This document shows, in pieces, positions 26,968-36,252 of a stretch of DNA of 64,000 bases. The stretch lies in contig JAUSND010000024.1 in the NCBI GenBank assembly GCA_030646295.1, positions 186,001 through 250,000 on the forward strand, read 5' to 3'. Source of the DNA: Moraxellaceae bacterium. GTDB lineage: Bacteria; Pseudomonadota; Gammaproteobacteria; Pseudomonadales; Moraxellaceae. The notes under the pieces are model-generated. The model was not told the origin of the DNA and made no database searches. It worked only from the letters and a program-made list of their open reading frames with translations. Within the stretch, counting starts at the first letter, position 1. Each line of letters begins with the position of its first letter. The position numbers were made by a program, and so were the translations under genes.

Positions 26968-29583
26968 GTGCTCGAAGCCTACCGTCAACACGTTGCCGAA
27001 CGCGCCGCCCTGGGCGTACCCCCCAAGCCCCTCGATGAAAAGCAGGTTGCCGATCTGGTCGCCCTGCTGAAGAACCCGCCCAAGGGCGAGGAAGCCTTCC
27101 TCGTGGACCTGCTGGAAAACCGTGTGCCGGCCGGTGTCGACCCCGCCGCCTACGTGAAGGCCGCCTTCCTGGCCGCCGTCACCAAGGGTGAAGCAACCTC
27201 TCCGCTGGTCACCAAGGAACGCGCCGTGTACCTGCTGGGCACCATGCTCGGTGGCTACAACGTCGAACCGCTGGTCAGCCTGCTGGCCGATGCCACCCTG
27301 GGTGCCATTGCTGCCGAAGCCCTGAAGAAGACCCTGCTGGTGTTCGACTCCTTCCACGACGTGGAAGAACTGGCCAAGGCCGGTAACGCCAATGCCAAGG
27401 CCGTGCTGCAGAGCTGGGCCGATGCCGAATGGTTCACCAGCCGCCCCAACGTGCCGACCGAAATCAAGGTCACCGTATTCAAGGTGACCGGCGAAACCAA
27501 TACCGACGACCTGTCGCCCGCCCAGGACGCCTGGAGCCGCCCGGATATTCCGCTGCACGCCAACGCCATGCTCAAGAACGTGCGTGACGGCATCAACCCC
27601 GACAAGCCCACCGAAATCGGCCCGATCAAGCAGATCGAAGCGCTGAAGGCCAAGGGCAACATCGTCGCCTACGTGGGCGACGTGGTGGGTACCGGCTCCA
27701 GCCGCAAGTCCGCCACCAACTCCGTACTGTGGTTTACCGGCGACGACCTGCCGCACATCCCCAACAAGCGTGACGGCGGCGTGTGCATCGGTTCCAAGAT
27801 TGCCCCGATTTTCTTCAACACCATGGAAGATGCCGGCGCCCTGCCGATCGAACTGGATGTTGGCCAGATGGGCATGGGCGACGAAATCGTCCTGCACATC
27901 AACCACGACAGTGCCGAAGTGACCGCCACCAAGAACGGTGCCGAGATTGCCAAGGCCCCGCTGAAGACCCCCGTGCTGCTGGACGAAGTGCGTGCCGGTG
28001 GCCGTATCAACCTGATCATCGGCCGTGGCCTTACCGCCAAGGCTCGTGAAGCACTGGGCCTGCCGGCCTCCACCCTGTTCCGCACCCCGGTTCAGCCTGG
28101 CGACACCGGCAAGGGCTACACCCAGGCGCAGAAGATGGTTGGTCGTGCTTGCGGCCTGCCGGAAGGCAAGGGCGTGCGCCCGGGCACCTACTGCGAACCG
28201 AAGATGAGCACCGTGGGTTCGCAGGACACCACCGGCCCGATGACCCGTGACGAACTGAAGGATCTGGCCTGCCTGGGCTTCTCCGCCGGACTGGTCATGC
28301 AGTCGTTCTGCCACACCGCCGCTTACCCCAAGCCGGTGGACGTGAACACGCACCACACCCTGCCTGACTTCATCATGAACCGTGGCGGCGTTTCGCTGCG
28401 CCCGGGCGACGGCATCATCCACTCCTGGCTTAACCGCATGCTGCTGCCGGACACTGTCGGCACCGGCGGTGACTCGCACACCCGTTTCCCGCTGGGCATT
28501 TCCTTCCCGGCCGGTTCTGGCCTGGTCGCGTTTGCCGCTGCCACCGGCGTGATGCCGCTGGACATGCCCGAATCCGTGCTCGTGCGCTTCAAGGGCACCA
28601 TGCAGCCTGGCATCACCCTGCGTGACCTGGTGCATGCCATTCCCTACGCTGCCATCCAGCGCGGTGAACTGACCATCGAGAAGAAGGGCAAGAAGAACGT
28701 GTTCAACGGCCGCATCCTCGAGATTGAAGGCCTTGAGCACCTGACCGCCGAACAGGCGTTCGAACTGTCTGACGCCTCGGCCGAACGTTCTGCTGCCGGT
28801 TGCTCCATCACCCTGAGCGAGAAGTCGGTTGCTGAGTACCTGACCTCCAACATCACCATGCTGAAGTGGATGATTGCGCAGGGTTATGGCGATGCCCGCA
28901 CCATTGGCCGTCGTGTGGAAGCCATGGAAGCCTGGCTGGCCAACCCGAGCCTGCTGCGTGCCGACAAGGACGCTGAATACGCCGCCGTGTACGAGATTGA
29001 CCTGAACGAAATCAAGGAACCGATCCTGTGCTGCCCGAACGATCCGGACGATGCCAAGCCCCTCTCGCAGGTGGCCGGCGCCAAGATCGACGAAGTGTTC
29101 ATTGGCTCTTGCATGACTAACATCGGTCACTTCCGCGCTGCCGGCAAGCTGCTGGACAAGGTGGAAGGTGGTTCGCTCGCAACCCGTCTGTGGCTGGCCC
29201 CGCCAACCCGCATGGACGAGCACCAGCTGATGGAAGAAGGCTATTACAACATCTACGGCCGCGCCGGTGCCCGCACCGAAATGCCAGGCTGCTCGCTGTG
29301 CATGGGTAACCAGGCACGTGTGGCACCGAACACCACTTGCGTGTCTACCTCTACGCGTAACTTCCCGAACCGTCTGGGCCAGGGTGCCAACGTGTACCTG
29401 GCCTCTGCAGAACTCGCTTCTGTGGCCGCGGTACTCGGCAAGCTGCCAACCGTTGAGGAATACATGGTGTACGCCAAGCAGATCGACAGCATGTCTGCCG
29501 ACATCTACCGCTACCTGAACTTTGACCGCATGACCGAGTACACGGATCAGGCGGGCAAGATCAATGTGGCGCAGCTGGCTTGA
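26968..29583 (+). CDS. acnB: Aconitate hydratase B
   Basis: 871 residues, 2-methylisocitrate/aconitate hydratase of the TCA cycle. GTG start with AGAGGA at 8 nt. HEAT-like N-terminal domain, then the swivel domain ([20 protein letters not shown]), and the catalytic [4Fe-4S] domains: [58 protein letters not shown] and [20 protein letters not shown]. The coding sequence is intact to the end. Its last 407 bp occur again, diverged and frameshifted, at 33863-34268, so the 3' end shown here may itself have arrived with the island behind it. Confidence 0.97.
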   Translation: MLEAYRQHVAERAALGVPPKPLDEKQVADLVALLKNPPKGEEAFLVDLLENRVPAGVDPAAYVKAAFLAAVTKGEATSPLVTKERAVYLLGTMLGGYNVEPLVSLLADATLGAIAAEALKKTLLVFDSFHDVEELAKAGNANAKAVLQSWADAEWFTSRPNVPTEIKVTVFKVTGETNTDDLSPAQDAWSRPDIPLHANAMLKNVRDGINPDKPTEIGPIKQIEALKAKGNIVAYVGDVVGTGSSRKSATNSVLWFTGDDLPHIPNKRDGGVCIGSKIAPIFFNTMEDAGALPIELDVGQMGMGDEIVLHINHDSAEVTATKNGAEIAKAPLKTPVLLDEVRAGGRINLIIGRGLTAKAREALGLPASTLFRTPVQPGDTGKGYTQAQKMVGRACGLPEGKGVRPGTYCEPKMSTVGSQDTTGPMTRDELKDLACLGFSAGLVMQSFCHTAAYPKPVDVNTHHTLPDFIMNRGGVSLRPGDGIIHSWLNRMLLPDTVGTGGDSHTRFPLGISFPAGSGLVAFAAATGVMPLDMPESVLVRFKGTMQPGITLRDLVHAIPYAAIQRGELTIEKKGKKNVFNGRILEIEGLEHLTAEQAFELSDASAERSAAGCSITLSEKSVAEYLTSNITMLKWMIAQGYGDARTIGRRVEAMEAWLANPSLLRADKDAEYAAVYEIDLNEIKEPILCCPNDPDDAKPLSQVAGAKIDEVFIGSCMTNIGHFRAAGKLLDKVEGGSLATRLWLAPPTRMDEHQLMEEGYYNIYGRAGARTEMPGCSLCMGNQARVAPNTTCVSTSTRNFPNRLGQGANVYLASAELASVAAVLGKLPTVEEYMVYAKQIDSMSADIYRYLNFDRMTEYTDQAGKINVAQLA

Positions 29584-29602
29584 TCGCTAGTTGAGTTGAA
29601 AT

Positions 29603-29631
29603 AAAAAGCCCCGCATTGCGGGGCTTTTTAT
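29603..29631 (+). terminator. Terminator of acnB
   Basis: AAAAGCCCCGCATTGCGGGGCTTTTTA, 20 nt behind the stop. A terminator of the same type but different stem sequence follows the second acnB 3' copy. Confidence 0.9.
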
Positions 29632-29743
29632 TTAAGGGCATTTCAAGTGGAGAGCAACAGGGCTGTCGACCCCTTCGGAACATGTCCCAGAGATGAAAGA
29701 CAGCAACCCCAGTTCGATCCGGGCGCGATGAGTGCCTCGCCCC

Positions 29744-32485
29744 TTACACACCCCCTGGCCGCTCAATGTATTCCAGCAGTAGGGATACCATCTCCTTCAG
29801 CTCATCCTGATTCACGCAACGCCGCCCATTTCGCCGCATTTCAGATTCAAGAGCAAGTCTCGCTTCCTGATACTCCAGCAGGCCCTCAGCGAGCTCCAGA
29901 GGGGTCGATTCATTTGCGATGTCTTTCTTCCAGGCAAGCTCAGGCGCCGCATCAAGCAGTAGACGGGCGGCCTTCAGATTGCCAAAGATAACCGCTGTAT
30001 GGAGAGGCGTCTGACCCTCATGCATTACCAGATCGGTCCGACAGGGCGCAGCCAAGAGCCGCTCGACGCAGACCACGTTCCCCGACCTAACTGCCGCGTG
30101 CAGCGCTGTACGCTTCCGATAGTCCTGCATATCCGGGTCTGCACCTGCTGCCAGCATTCTGACGACCATATCATGATCGCCGCACTCCGCCATCAACATC
30201 AGGGGAGTCTGCCCCTTAAAGTCGACCATATTGAGTTGCTGCGGAGCCAAATCAACAAGCATCAGGACGGCGTCACGCCAGAATCCAGCCATACTCTGAA
30301 GAGCAGCAAATCCGCCTTCACTGCCATATCCGCCCCGCCTGAAGCGGGGCAAAGCCTCCTCTAGCGAGAGGCCTGCCTTGATGAAACTCAACATGATGGA
30401 GTCGCCCTGCACGTAAGGCAGCGGCTTCTGCAGAATCTTTTTATTGGATAAGATCCAGGCGCGCATTCGTGCGGGGTCTGCTTCCTTCATGACTTCCAAC
30501 GCACCTTTAACTAGCGCCTTTGCCACAGGCTCCCTACGACATACACCTGGATAGGGCCGATACAGGTCACTCCAGAAATATGCGGAAACTGCTCGTGCCG
30601 CGTCCTCAAGGCGGGGCATCTCCTCTCCCTCGACGACCCCCTCTCGCAACATCCTCATAAAAAGGCTCTCGTAAGAGTGATTAACCAAACGCGCATCTGC
30701 CAAGTCAATCGCCATCAAGTCGCGGGCGGCCTCCCCTTCTAACGGACCAAAGCATTGATCCTTGCAGACAGAAAGCACCTGCCTGTAAAGCGATGCCGCC
30801 TGCTTGAACTCATTCATTGCCAGCAGATGGCGGGCGCGATAGTGCAACAGCGGAGCCCGCCAGATCGATGCGCATGGGTTAGATTCAGCCTGCTCAAGCA
30901 AAGCCTCCACACGCCCCTGAGTGCCCGGCAAATAGCGCCCCTCCACTGGGTTCAGCAACTGCTGCAATTCAGCGATGATGACGGTCATCCGCTCAGAATC
31001 CGAACTCGCCAGCTCCCGCAGGCGACTCAACGCCTGCTGCTGCGCGGCCGCTCCGATCGCAGGACGCAGCCCAACCTGACTAACTACCCAGAAATTGGCC
31101 TCCACCTGAAGCGCCCGCCAAGGAGATCCCGAACGAATTCGAGTTAGCAAAGCTTCCTTCGCTACTTCCTCCTCCGCCTTTTGCTTGAGCCATTTCAAGC
31201 GACGTTCCGCAATCCGCGCATCGACTTCGATTGAGAGACTGAACTGATCCTCCAGGGAAGCTCCCGGGGCCATCGCCATGAACTGCCGCGTCAATAATTC
31301 GGCCAGCCCTTCGTTATTGGCGCCGAATTGGGAAGGCAAAATGGACAGGTAAAGCGTCAAGGCATCCCAAGGACGAAGGAGCTTCTCAAAGCACTCATTC
31401 TCAGCGACCTCATCCTTCACCTCCGATCGCCTATGAGCCTCGATCGTAAGGTTGTAGATGTACTGGTAGACTGCAACCAACTGCAGAACCTTGTTCTCAA
31501 CTACGTCCGCATTGTCCTTCTCTACGCCAGGACACAAAAATTTAAGTAGGCGTACATATCCATCCTGCACCATCCGAGCAACCAACAAGCGTCGCCGTAT
31601 TACGCTCATTGACGGCTGACTGTAGCGATCACTTAGGCACCGCACGAAGTAGTGCATTTCCGATTCACCAGCATCCCCTGCAAGCACGGCCTCCAGACGC
31701 CCTGGCTGCGTGATGGGAATCTGCCGCCTAAGGGCCTCGGCAGTCAGTCCTTTGCGCTCCACAAATGCCATCACTTGCTCCCACCGCTCCGCGTCAGTCG
31801 CAGTGGCCGAAAGTGATAGAGCCCCCTCAAAGCGGAGGTCTGCATCGTCCCGAAAGTAACTGTTGATCAACTGGATCTGAGGAACCAACTTTCCGCTGCG
31901 CCAGTTGTAAAGCGTGCGCATGAAGCTGTCCTCACGCGCAGCAGCCTTACTCTTTAAGTCTTCGCGTTGGATCGCCGCTGCATAAACCGACTCACCCATT
32001 AGATCTACTAGCCAATCCATGACTTGAGCAACCGGCATGTGAACTCGTGCGCCGTCGGCCGCCTCGGTTATCTGCGGCAGGTACCAGAAGGTGCCACCAG
32101 GCATGTCCTTGTCAGGAACCTCTTGCAGCGCCCAAAAGGCCGCGTTGCGAGCAATTCCTGGCACCAAGAAGTGCGACGCAAGCAACCAAACCACCTGTCG
32201 ACCATCCGCGCTAAAAGTCCAAGTACGACGCTTCAGCCGGTAGTACGCGGCTTCCATCCGCCCCATCTGCATTGACATATCACGCCAGGCGGCTTCATCA
32301 AGGTCGAGCGCATCGAAAATGTCACCGATAATCTTCCCGCCCGTGGCCTGAAAGTTATCCAAGGACATCTCCCCCTCGGCAAACTTCAACTTCGACTTAG
32401 TGGAGGGCCCCTCGCCAGACGCGTAGCCCACCAGGCCCTGATGCACCTCTTGCAGAATGGCTTGAAATGACGGGAACGCACCCAT
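29744..32485 (-). CDS. Large ankyrin-repeat protein next to the viperin gene
   Basis: 913 residues from ATG 32485 (MGAFPSFQAILQEVHQGLVG), with AAGG about 9 nt upstream. A longer in-frame reading to ATG 32653 would pass through the C16 tract and is less likely. The N-terminal ~750 residues are helical and unrecognised, with a solenoid-like stretch (LLHYRARHLLAMNEFKQAAS). Residues ~760-880 hold about four ankyrin repeats: QTPLMLMAECGDHDMVVRML, RTALHAAVRSGNVVCVERLL, QTPLHTAVIFGNLKAARLLL. No catalytic motif is seen. It is divergent from pVip and lies inside the same acnB-bounded segment, so it may be a partner or sensor; that is inference. Confidence 0.8.
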   Translation of the reverse strand: MGAFPSFQAILQEVHQGLVGYASGEGPSTKSKLKFAEGEMSLDNFQATGGKIIGDIFDALDLDEAAWRDMSMQMGRMEAAYYRLKRRTWTFSADGRQVVWLLASHFLVPGIARNAAFWALQEVPDKDMPGGTFWYLPQITEAADGARVHMPVAQVMDWLVDLMGESVYAAAIQREDLKSKAAAREDSFMRTLYNWRSGKLVPQIQLINSYFRDDADLRFEGALSLSATATDAERWEQVMAFVERKGLTAEALRRQIPITQPGRLEAVLAGDAGESEMHYFVRCLSDRYSQPSMSVIRRRLLVARMVQDGYVRLLKFLCPGVEKDNADVVENKVLQLVAVYQYIYNLTIEAHRRSEVKDEVAENECFEKLLRPWDALTLYLSILPSQFGANNEGLAELLTRQFMAMAPGASLEDQFSLSIEVDARIAERRLKWLKQKAEEEVAKEALLTRIRSGSPWRALQVEANFWVVSQVGLRPAIGAAAQQQALSRLRELASSDSERMTVIIAELQQLLNPVEGRYLPGTQGRVEALLEQAESNPCASIWRAPLLHYRARHLLAMNEFKQAASLYRQVLSVCKDQCFGPLEGEAARDLMAIDLADARLVNHSYESLFMRMLREGVVEGEEMPRLEDAARAVSAYFWSDLYRPYPGVCRREPVAKALVKGALEVMKEADPARMRAWILSNKKILQKPLPYVQGDSIMLSFIKAGLSLEEALPRFRRGGYGSEGGFAALQSMAGFWRDAVLMLVDLAPQQLNMVDFKGQTPLMLMAECGDHDMVVRMLAAGADPDMQDYRKRTALHAAVRSGNVVCVERLLAAPCRTDLVMHEGQTPLHTAVIFGNLKAARLLLDAAPELAWKKDIANESTPLELAEGLLEYQEARLALESEMRRNGRRCVNQDELKEMVSLLLEYIERPGGV

Positions 32486-32555
32486 GGCTGACACCTTATC
32501 TTTGCTAGAGGGAAAAGGGATTAGGCCAGACCACACCCCCTGAATCACCGAAATC

Positions 32556-32617
32556 TGGCGTCCCCCCCCTGTGATCGGATACCCCATCCACAGGGAGGGG
32601 GGGGGGGGGGGGACGCC
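32556..32617. repeat. Inverted repeat containing a G16 homopolymer
   Basis: TGGCGTCCCCCCCCTGTG (32556-32573) faces CACAGGG-A-G16-ACGCCA (32589-32617) across a 15-bp spacer. The right arm looks like the complement of the left arm with its G-run expanded. G16 (32597-32612) is 76 bp before the viperin start and 111 bp before the ankyrin start, so its length could change promoter spacing, hairpin shape, or the frame of the long ankyrin reading. Confidence 0.75.
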
Positions 32618-32688
32618 AAGCTTCATGGAATGCCGCTCGCGCAGATACGACATTGCGGTCCTAGACGAATACCCCTAGGAGCCCGTCC

Positions 32689-33615
32689 ATGTCATCCACG
32701 AACGTACACCTGCCCCTTGTCATAAATTGGCATCTCACGGAAGCCTGCAACTTTCACTGCCGGTACTGCTATGCCAAATGGGACCGCTCAGGCTCCCCTC
32801 GCGACCTGGTTCGCTCCGGCCCCAAGAGGGGGGCGCTACTAAAAGCCATCCACGACTACTTCCGCCCGGACAATCCCTGCAATCCGCTTCACGACCAACT
32901 GACCTGGGACGGCCTCCGGCTAAACCTGGCTGGGGGTGAACCACTGCTCTACCAACAGGAGCTCCCTGAATTGCTTGCCCAGGCACTTCAGGTTGGATTC
33001 GACACCTCTATCATCACGAACGGCCACGTTCTCTCTGAAACGTCCATCGCCCGCATAGCGCCCCTGCTCTCCTGGCTAGGATTGAGCGTCGACTCCCACA
33101 ACGAGGATACCAATCGAATCATCGGGCGAGCAGACGCCCGTGGCCGAGTCATCACATCGCCGAACCTGATCCGCATTGCCAAAGCAGCCCGGAACGCCAA
33201 TCCCAATCTCCGCATCAAACTCAATACGGTGGTCAACCGCCTCAACTACAGGGAATCGTTAGCACCTCTACTCGACAGTATCGCCCCAGACAAATGGAAG
33301 GTCTTACGAGTGCTACCTGTCGTGACTGACGACCTATCCATTAGCCACTCCCAGTTTGAGTCCTTTGTCGCGAGCCACTACGCATACCGCACCATCATGA
33401 CGGTGGAGGACAACTCGGCCATGACCGAGTCCTACATCATGCTGGACCCGTTTGGCAGGTTCTTCCAGAACAGCGTGGCCCCAAAGCAGGGGTATCAATA
33501 CAGCGACCCAATTCTAGATGCCGGCATTGACCAAGCCTTCGATCAGATCAAATTCAACGCCATTCGCTTCCAGTCTCGTTACGGAAGCCAGGCGCCGACC
33601 GGAGGTGCGAGGTGA
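32689..33615 (+). CDS. Prokaryotic viperin (pVip), antiviral radical SAM enzyme
   Basis: 308 residues, start preceded by AGGAG at 7 nt. Viperins dehydrate nucleoside triphosphates to 3'-deoxy-3',4'-didehydro forms that terminate viral RNA synthesis. Radical SAM cluster Cys20-Cys24-Cys27 in TEACNFHCRYCYAKW, SAM motif AGGEPLL (81-87). Viperin-specific blocks align with human viperin: SVDSHNEDTNRIIGR (133-147), KLNTVVNRLNYRES (177-190), DKWKVLRVLPV (201-211) and ESYIMLDPFGRF (247-258). These separate it from other radical SAM enzymes. No nucleotide kinase gene is adjacent, so which NTP is modified is unknown. Overlaps the HicA-like gene by GTGA. Confidence 0.93.
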   Translation: MSSTNVHLPLVINWHLTEACNFHCRYCYAKWDRSGSPRDLVRSGPKRGALLKAIHDYFRPDNPCNPLHDQLTWDGLRLNLAGGEPLLYQQELPELLAQALQVGFDTSIITNGHVLSETSIARIAPLLSWLGLSVDSHNEDTNRIIGRADARGRVITSPNLIRIAKAARNANPNLRIKLNTVVNRLNYRESLAPLLDSIAPDKWKVLRVLPVVTDDLSISHSQFESFVASHYAYRTIMTVEDNSAMTESYIMLDPFGRFFQNSVAPKQGYQYSDPILDAGIDQAFDQIKFNAIRFQSRYGSQAPTGGAR

Positions 33616-33830
33616 AATATTGCGCCGACAAGGATACGAACAAGCTAATAAGCGCGCTGATTCGTGAGGGGTGGAGATATGAACGACGACGCAAGCACGG
33701 CAGCCTTGTGACTCCTGATAGCGCGCATACGATATTTCTATCCATCACCCCGAGCGACTGGCAATCCATCAACCAGCTCCGACGGGACATCCGTCGATAT
33801 AGAGGAGGCTCCTCACTCAGTAAGGCGTAG
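33612..33830 (+). CDS. HicA-like small protein coupled to viperin
   Basis: 72 residues from a GTG that overlaps the viperin stop (GTGA), so it is translationally coupled. The sequence fits the HicA/YcfA double-stranded-RNA-binding-like fold: LISALIREGWRYERRRKHGS, then TIFLSITPSDW and LRRDIRR. His29 would be the catalytic histidine of the mRNA-interferase family. The TPSDW...RR tail is typical of a HicA subgroup often found without HicB. No HicB antitoxin is encoded here, so it may act as an RNA-binding accessory of viperin and not as a classical toxin; this is inference. Confidence 0.72.
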   Translation: MKYCADKDTNKLISALIREGWRYERRRKHGSLVTPDSAHTIFLSITPSDWQSINQLRRDIRRYRGGSSLSKA

Positions 33831-33862
33831 CCATGGACGCCTCTACTCCCTCAGTGACAAGT

Positions 33863-34268
33863 TCGCCACCCGTCTGTGGCTGGCCCCGCCAACCCGCATG
33901 GACGAGCACCAACTGATGGAAGTTGGCTATTACAACATCCACGGCAGCGCCGGTGCCCGTACCGAAATGCCGGGCTGCTCGCTGTGCATGGGTAACCAGG
34001 CACGTGGGCACCGAACACCACTTGCGTGTCTACCTCTACGCGTAACTTCCCGAACCGCATGGGTCAGGGTGCCAACGTGTACCTAGCCTCTGCAGAACTC
34101 GCTTCTGTGGCCGCGGTACTCGGCAAGCTGCCGACCGTTGAGGAATACATGCAGTACGCCAAGCAGATCGACAGCATGTCTGCCGACATCTACCGCTACC
34201 TGAACTTTAACCGCATGACCGAGTACACGGATCAGGCGGGCAAGATCAATGTGGCGCAGCTGGCTTGA
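33863..34268 (+). pseudogene. Second, frameshifted copy of the acnB 3' end
   Basis: 406 bp corresponding to 29177-29583 of acnB with, by my reading, about 16 substitutions and one missing T (after ...GGCACGTG, near 34005), i.e. about 96% identity. The deletion breaks the frame, and there is no 5' part of acnB. Several differences change residues (for example NFPNRMG against NFPNRLG), so the copy looks like the 3' end of acnB from a related strain more than a fresh duplicate. Junction with the island lies at ~33840-33863 just behind the HicA-like gene. Confidence 0.93.
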
Positions 34269-34293
34269 TTGATGTTGATGTAATGTGGTGAAT

Positions 34294-34322
34294 AAAAAGC
34301 CCGGCGAAAGCCGGGCTTTTTA
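34294..34322 (+). terminator. Terminator behind the acnB remnant
   Basis: AAAAAGCCCGGCGAAAGCCGGGCTTTTTA, 25 nt after the remnant stop; same position as the terminator of intact acnB but a different stem. Confidence 0.88.
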
Positions 34323-34370
34323 TTGGCACAATGGAGGAAGCAGCCGCAAAAGCAACAACACGTAGGAGAC

Positions 34371-35111
34371 TTATCGCCGAGGCTCCACTAGATGAGGCCA
34401 AAGCTGATGCCAACTTCCATCATCTGGACCGCGTCCCACCCCCCACCACCCGGCCAACTTTTGCAGGTAGGGCTGCCAGTACTTGATCTGTGACTCGCGC
34501 AGCAACCTCTCATAGTTCGCATTGTCACGAAGACTCTTCCAGAAGGATCCAGCAAAGTTTGAAAGCACAAAATCCAATGCCAATATGGCGTTCATAGGAG
34601 GAAATGCCAGCCTCGGCGTCGGCAATAACAGAGTTTTCCCAAGTAAGCCAGAGATCTCATTCATACTATGTCCGCCGAACTGAAAGTGATACAACGGATG
34701 GGCCTCTTCAGGCTCATCCCCTCCCTCGATATGACGATCAAAATGCCAAGTACAGATATGACTTCGTGAGAGGGTTGAAACCTGAATCTCTAGAACAAGC
34801 GCTGTAAGTGGATCCTCAACCTCATGATCCAAGTGCCCTGCAGCAAACAAGTCAACCGTCACCAGAAGATGCGTCCCACAATTAACAGGTCTGGTATTTT
34901 GGGGAACATCAACTTTAAATTGAAGATTCGATATCTGGTATTCCCAACGCGCCGCCCCTGCATTAATCCGCACACTATTCGCCAAGCCCCAAAGAGCCCC
35001 AGGATCAACAACAACTCCACTCCTCTGCTCGCCCAAAAGCCGCGCCAGCTCCATGAGCTCATTCGAAAGATCAGCCTTAATTCTTTCAGGATCAATCCGT
35101 CGCTTTGCCAT
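34371..35111 (-). CDS. Unknown protein, last gene of methylase-GHKL operon
   Basis: 246 residues from ATG 35111 (MAKRRIDPERIKADLSNELM), four bases behind the receiver-protein stop; the longer frame overlaps that gene. I do not recognise the family. Visible features: a beta-rich middle with conserved-looking His/Phe motifs ICTWHFDRH and HPLYHFQFGGHSM, and a helical C-terminal half rich in Trp (IKYWQPYLQKLAGWWG). The tight spacing shows it belongs to the four-gene operon. By position it could be the effector that the kinase-receiver pair controls. Confidence 0.7.
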   Translation of the reverse strand: MAKRRIDPERIKADLSNELMELARLLGEQRSGVVVDPGALWGLANSVRINAGAARWEYQISNLQFKVDVPQNTRPVNCGTHLLVTVDLFAAGHLDHEVEDPLTALVLEIQVSTLSRSHICTWHFDRHIEGGDEPEEAHPLYHFQFGGHSMNEISGLLGKTLLLPTPRLAFPPMNAILALDFVLSNFAGSFWKSLRDNANYERLLRESQIKYWQPYLQKLAGWWGVGRGPDDGSWHQLWPHLVEPRR

Positions 35112-35115
35112 ACAA

Positions 35116-36252
35116 TCAAAGCCCCTGTTTGATTGCGTCAAAGCGACTTCGATCCAAGGGATCAATACGCCAATTAGCCTTAGTCTTTGATTGGCGCTCG
35201 AGGGCCGCACCTATGGACACATACCCAACATCCTGCCAACTCTTACGATTAGAACTAACGACACGAAGACCATCTGCCGGATCAATTGGAGCACCAGTTG
35301 CCACGCAAAGGGAGAAGAACTTGGAACTACATCCATCCGCCATCGGGGCCGCGACACAGAGTTCCAAGTCGAATTTCTTATTAAGTAGATCAACCCTCTG
35401 ATCAGCCGTCAAACGCCTCAATGAGCTCTTCCCACCAAATATCTCTAACCACCAAGAATCGACGCGAAACCACCACCATCTTGGCCAGGCATCAGAGAAA
35501 GGTCCAGAATATTTAGAAAACTCAATGATGGCTTTGAGACGCTCCCATGGCTCCACCGAGAGACAACGATCCACGCCCAAGCGAGCGGCAAGCAACCCAT
35601 CATCAACCAAAAGACCCGATGCCAAAACAAGTTCCTTGCGCAAAAGCTGGGCAACCTGGTGTGTAGAACTATCTAAGGCGACTTTAAGCTCATCAATAAA
35701 ATCGCCATACAAAGCCAAGTTATCACCTGGACTCAGCCCAATCAGCTCCTGTGGGCCGCTCCTTTTTTCCCGCCTCTGATCTATTTCACGATACCCCATT
35801 ACCAAATCGGATAATTCCTTCGCCACGCGCGCCGGAACGCTATTAATTTCTTCATCCTTGCCATAAACACCATCAAAGAGATCGTGAGAGGTGTCATCCC
35901 CATAAAAAGACGTAATGAACTTAGCATTAATTGACCAGAGAGCGATGGGGAAAGAGAAAATAGCCCCCTCATACATGCGCGTGCGCAACTCCTGAGCAAG
36001 CGTTGGACCACGATACGAAACCTTATTACCCTGAGCGTCTAACTCCTCATCTAAACGAAGATCAAGAAGCAAGCCAAATCCATCAGCGCGAGCAGCCTGC
36101 GCATGACCGACTATTGCGTCGACTTGCCCCCCTATTTCTGACGGCGTGATTCTCTGAAATACGACAACACCATCTTCTGCCAAACCCCTCAACAGATCCT
36201 CGATCCCGCTCCCAGGCTGATCATCAACGCATAAATACTTAATAGCGGGCAT
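35116..36252 (-). CDS. Receiver-domain protein with unknown C-terminal domain
   Basis: 378 residues from ATG 36252 (MPAIKYLCVDDQPGSG), overlapping the GHKL gene by 14 bases. Residues 1-140 look like a full CheY-type receiver: Asp10/Asp11, phospho-acceptor Asp64 in LLLDLRL, Ser107 in ALWSIN and Lys132 in YGKDEE. The remaining ~240 residues match no DNA-binding output domain that I recognise; a Trp-rich stretch (AWPRWWWFRVDSWWLEIFGG) is notable. Most probably the phosphorylation partner of the histidine-kinase module encoded just upstream, with a non-transcriptional output. Confidence 0.78.
   Translation of the reverse strand: MPAIKYLCVDDQPGSGIEDLLRGLAEDGVVVFQRITPSEIGGQVDAIVGHAQAARADGFGLLLDLRLDEELDAQGNKVSYRGPTLAQELRTRMYEGAIFSFPIALWSINAKFITSFYGDDTSHDLFDGVYGKDEEINSVPARVAKELSDLVMGYREIDQRREKRSGPQELIGLSPGDNLALYGDFIDELKVALDSSTHQVAQLLRKELVLASGLLVDDGLLAARLGVDRCLSVEPWERLKAIIEFSKYSGPFSDAWPRWWWFRVDSWWLEIFGGKSSLRRLTADQRVDLLNKKFDLELCVAAPMADGCSSKFFSLCVATGAPIDPADGLRVVSSNRKSWQDVGYVSIGAALERQSKTKANWRIDPLDRSRFDAIKQGL

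Noticed and set aside
26929..29223. A 764-codon open frame antisense to acnB
   Set aside because: It mirrors the codon bias of the GC-rich acnB gene, has low-complexity Gly/His composition and no ribosome site; acnB on the plus strand is certain.
29705..29740. AGTTCGATCC-like string resembling a tRNA T-arm behind acnB
   Set aside because: No acceptor or anticodon arm can be formed around it, so it does not support a tRNA attachment site.
32486..32653. Start of the ankyrin protein at ATG 32653
   Set aside because: It would translate through the homopolymer (GVPPPPPSLW) and the leader is not protein-like; ATG 32485 has a ribosome site. Kept as an alternative only for the phase-variation idea.
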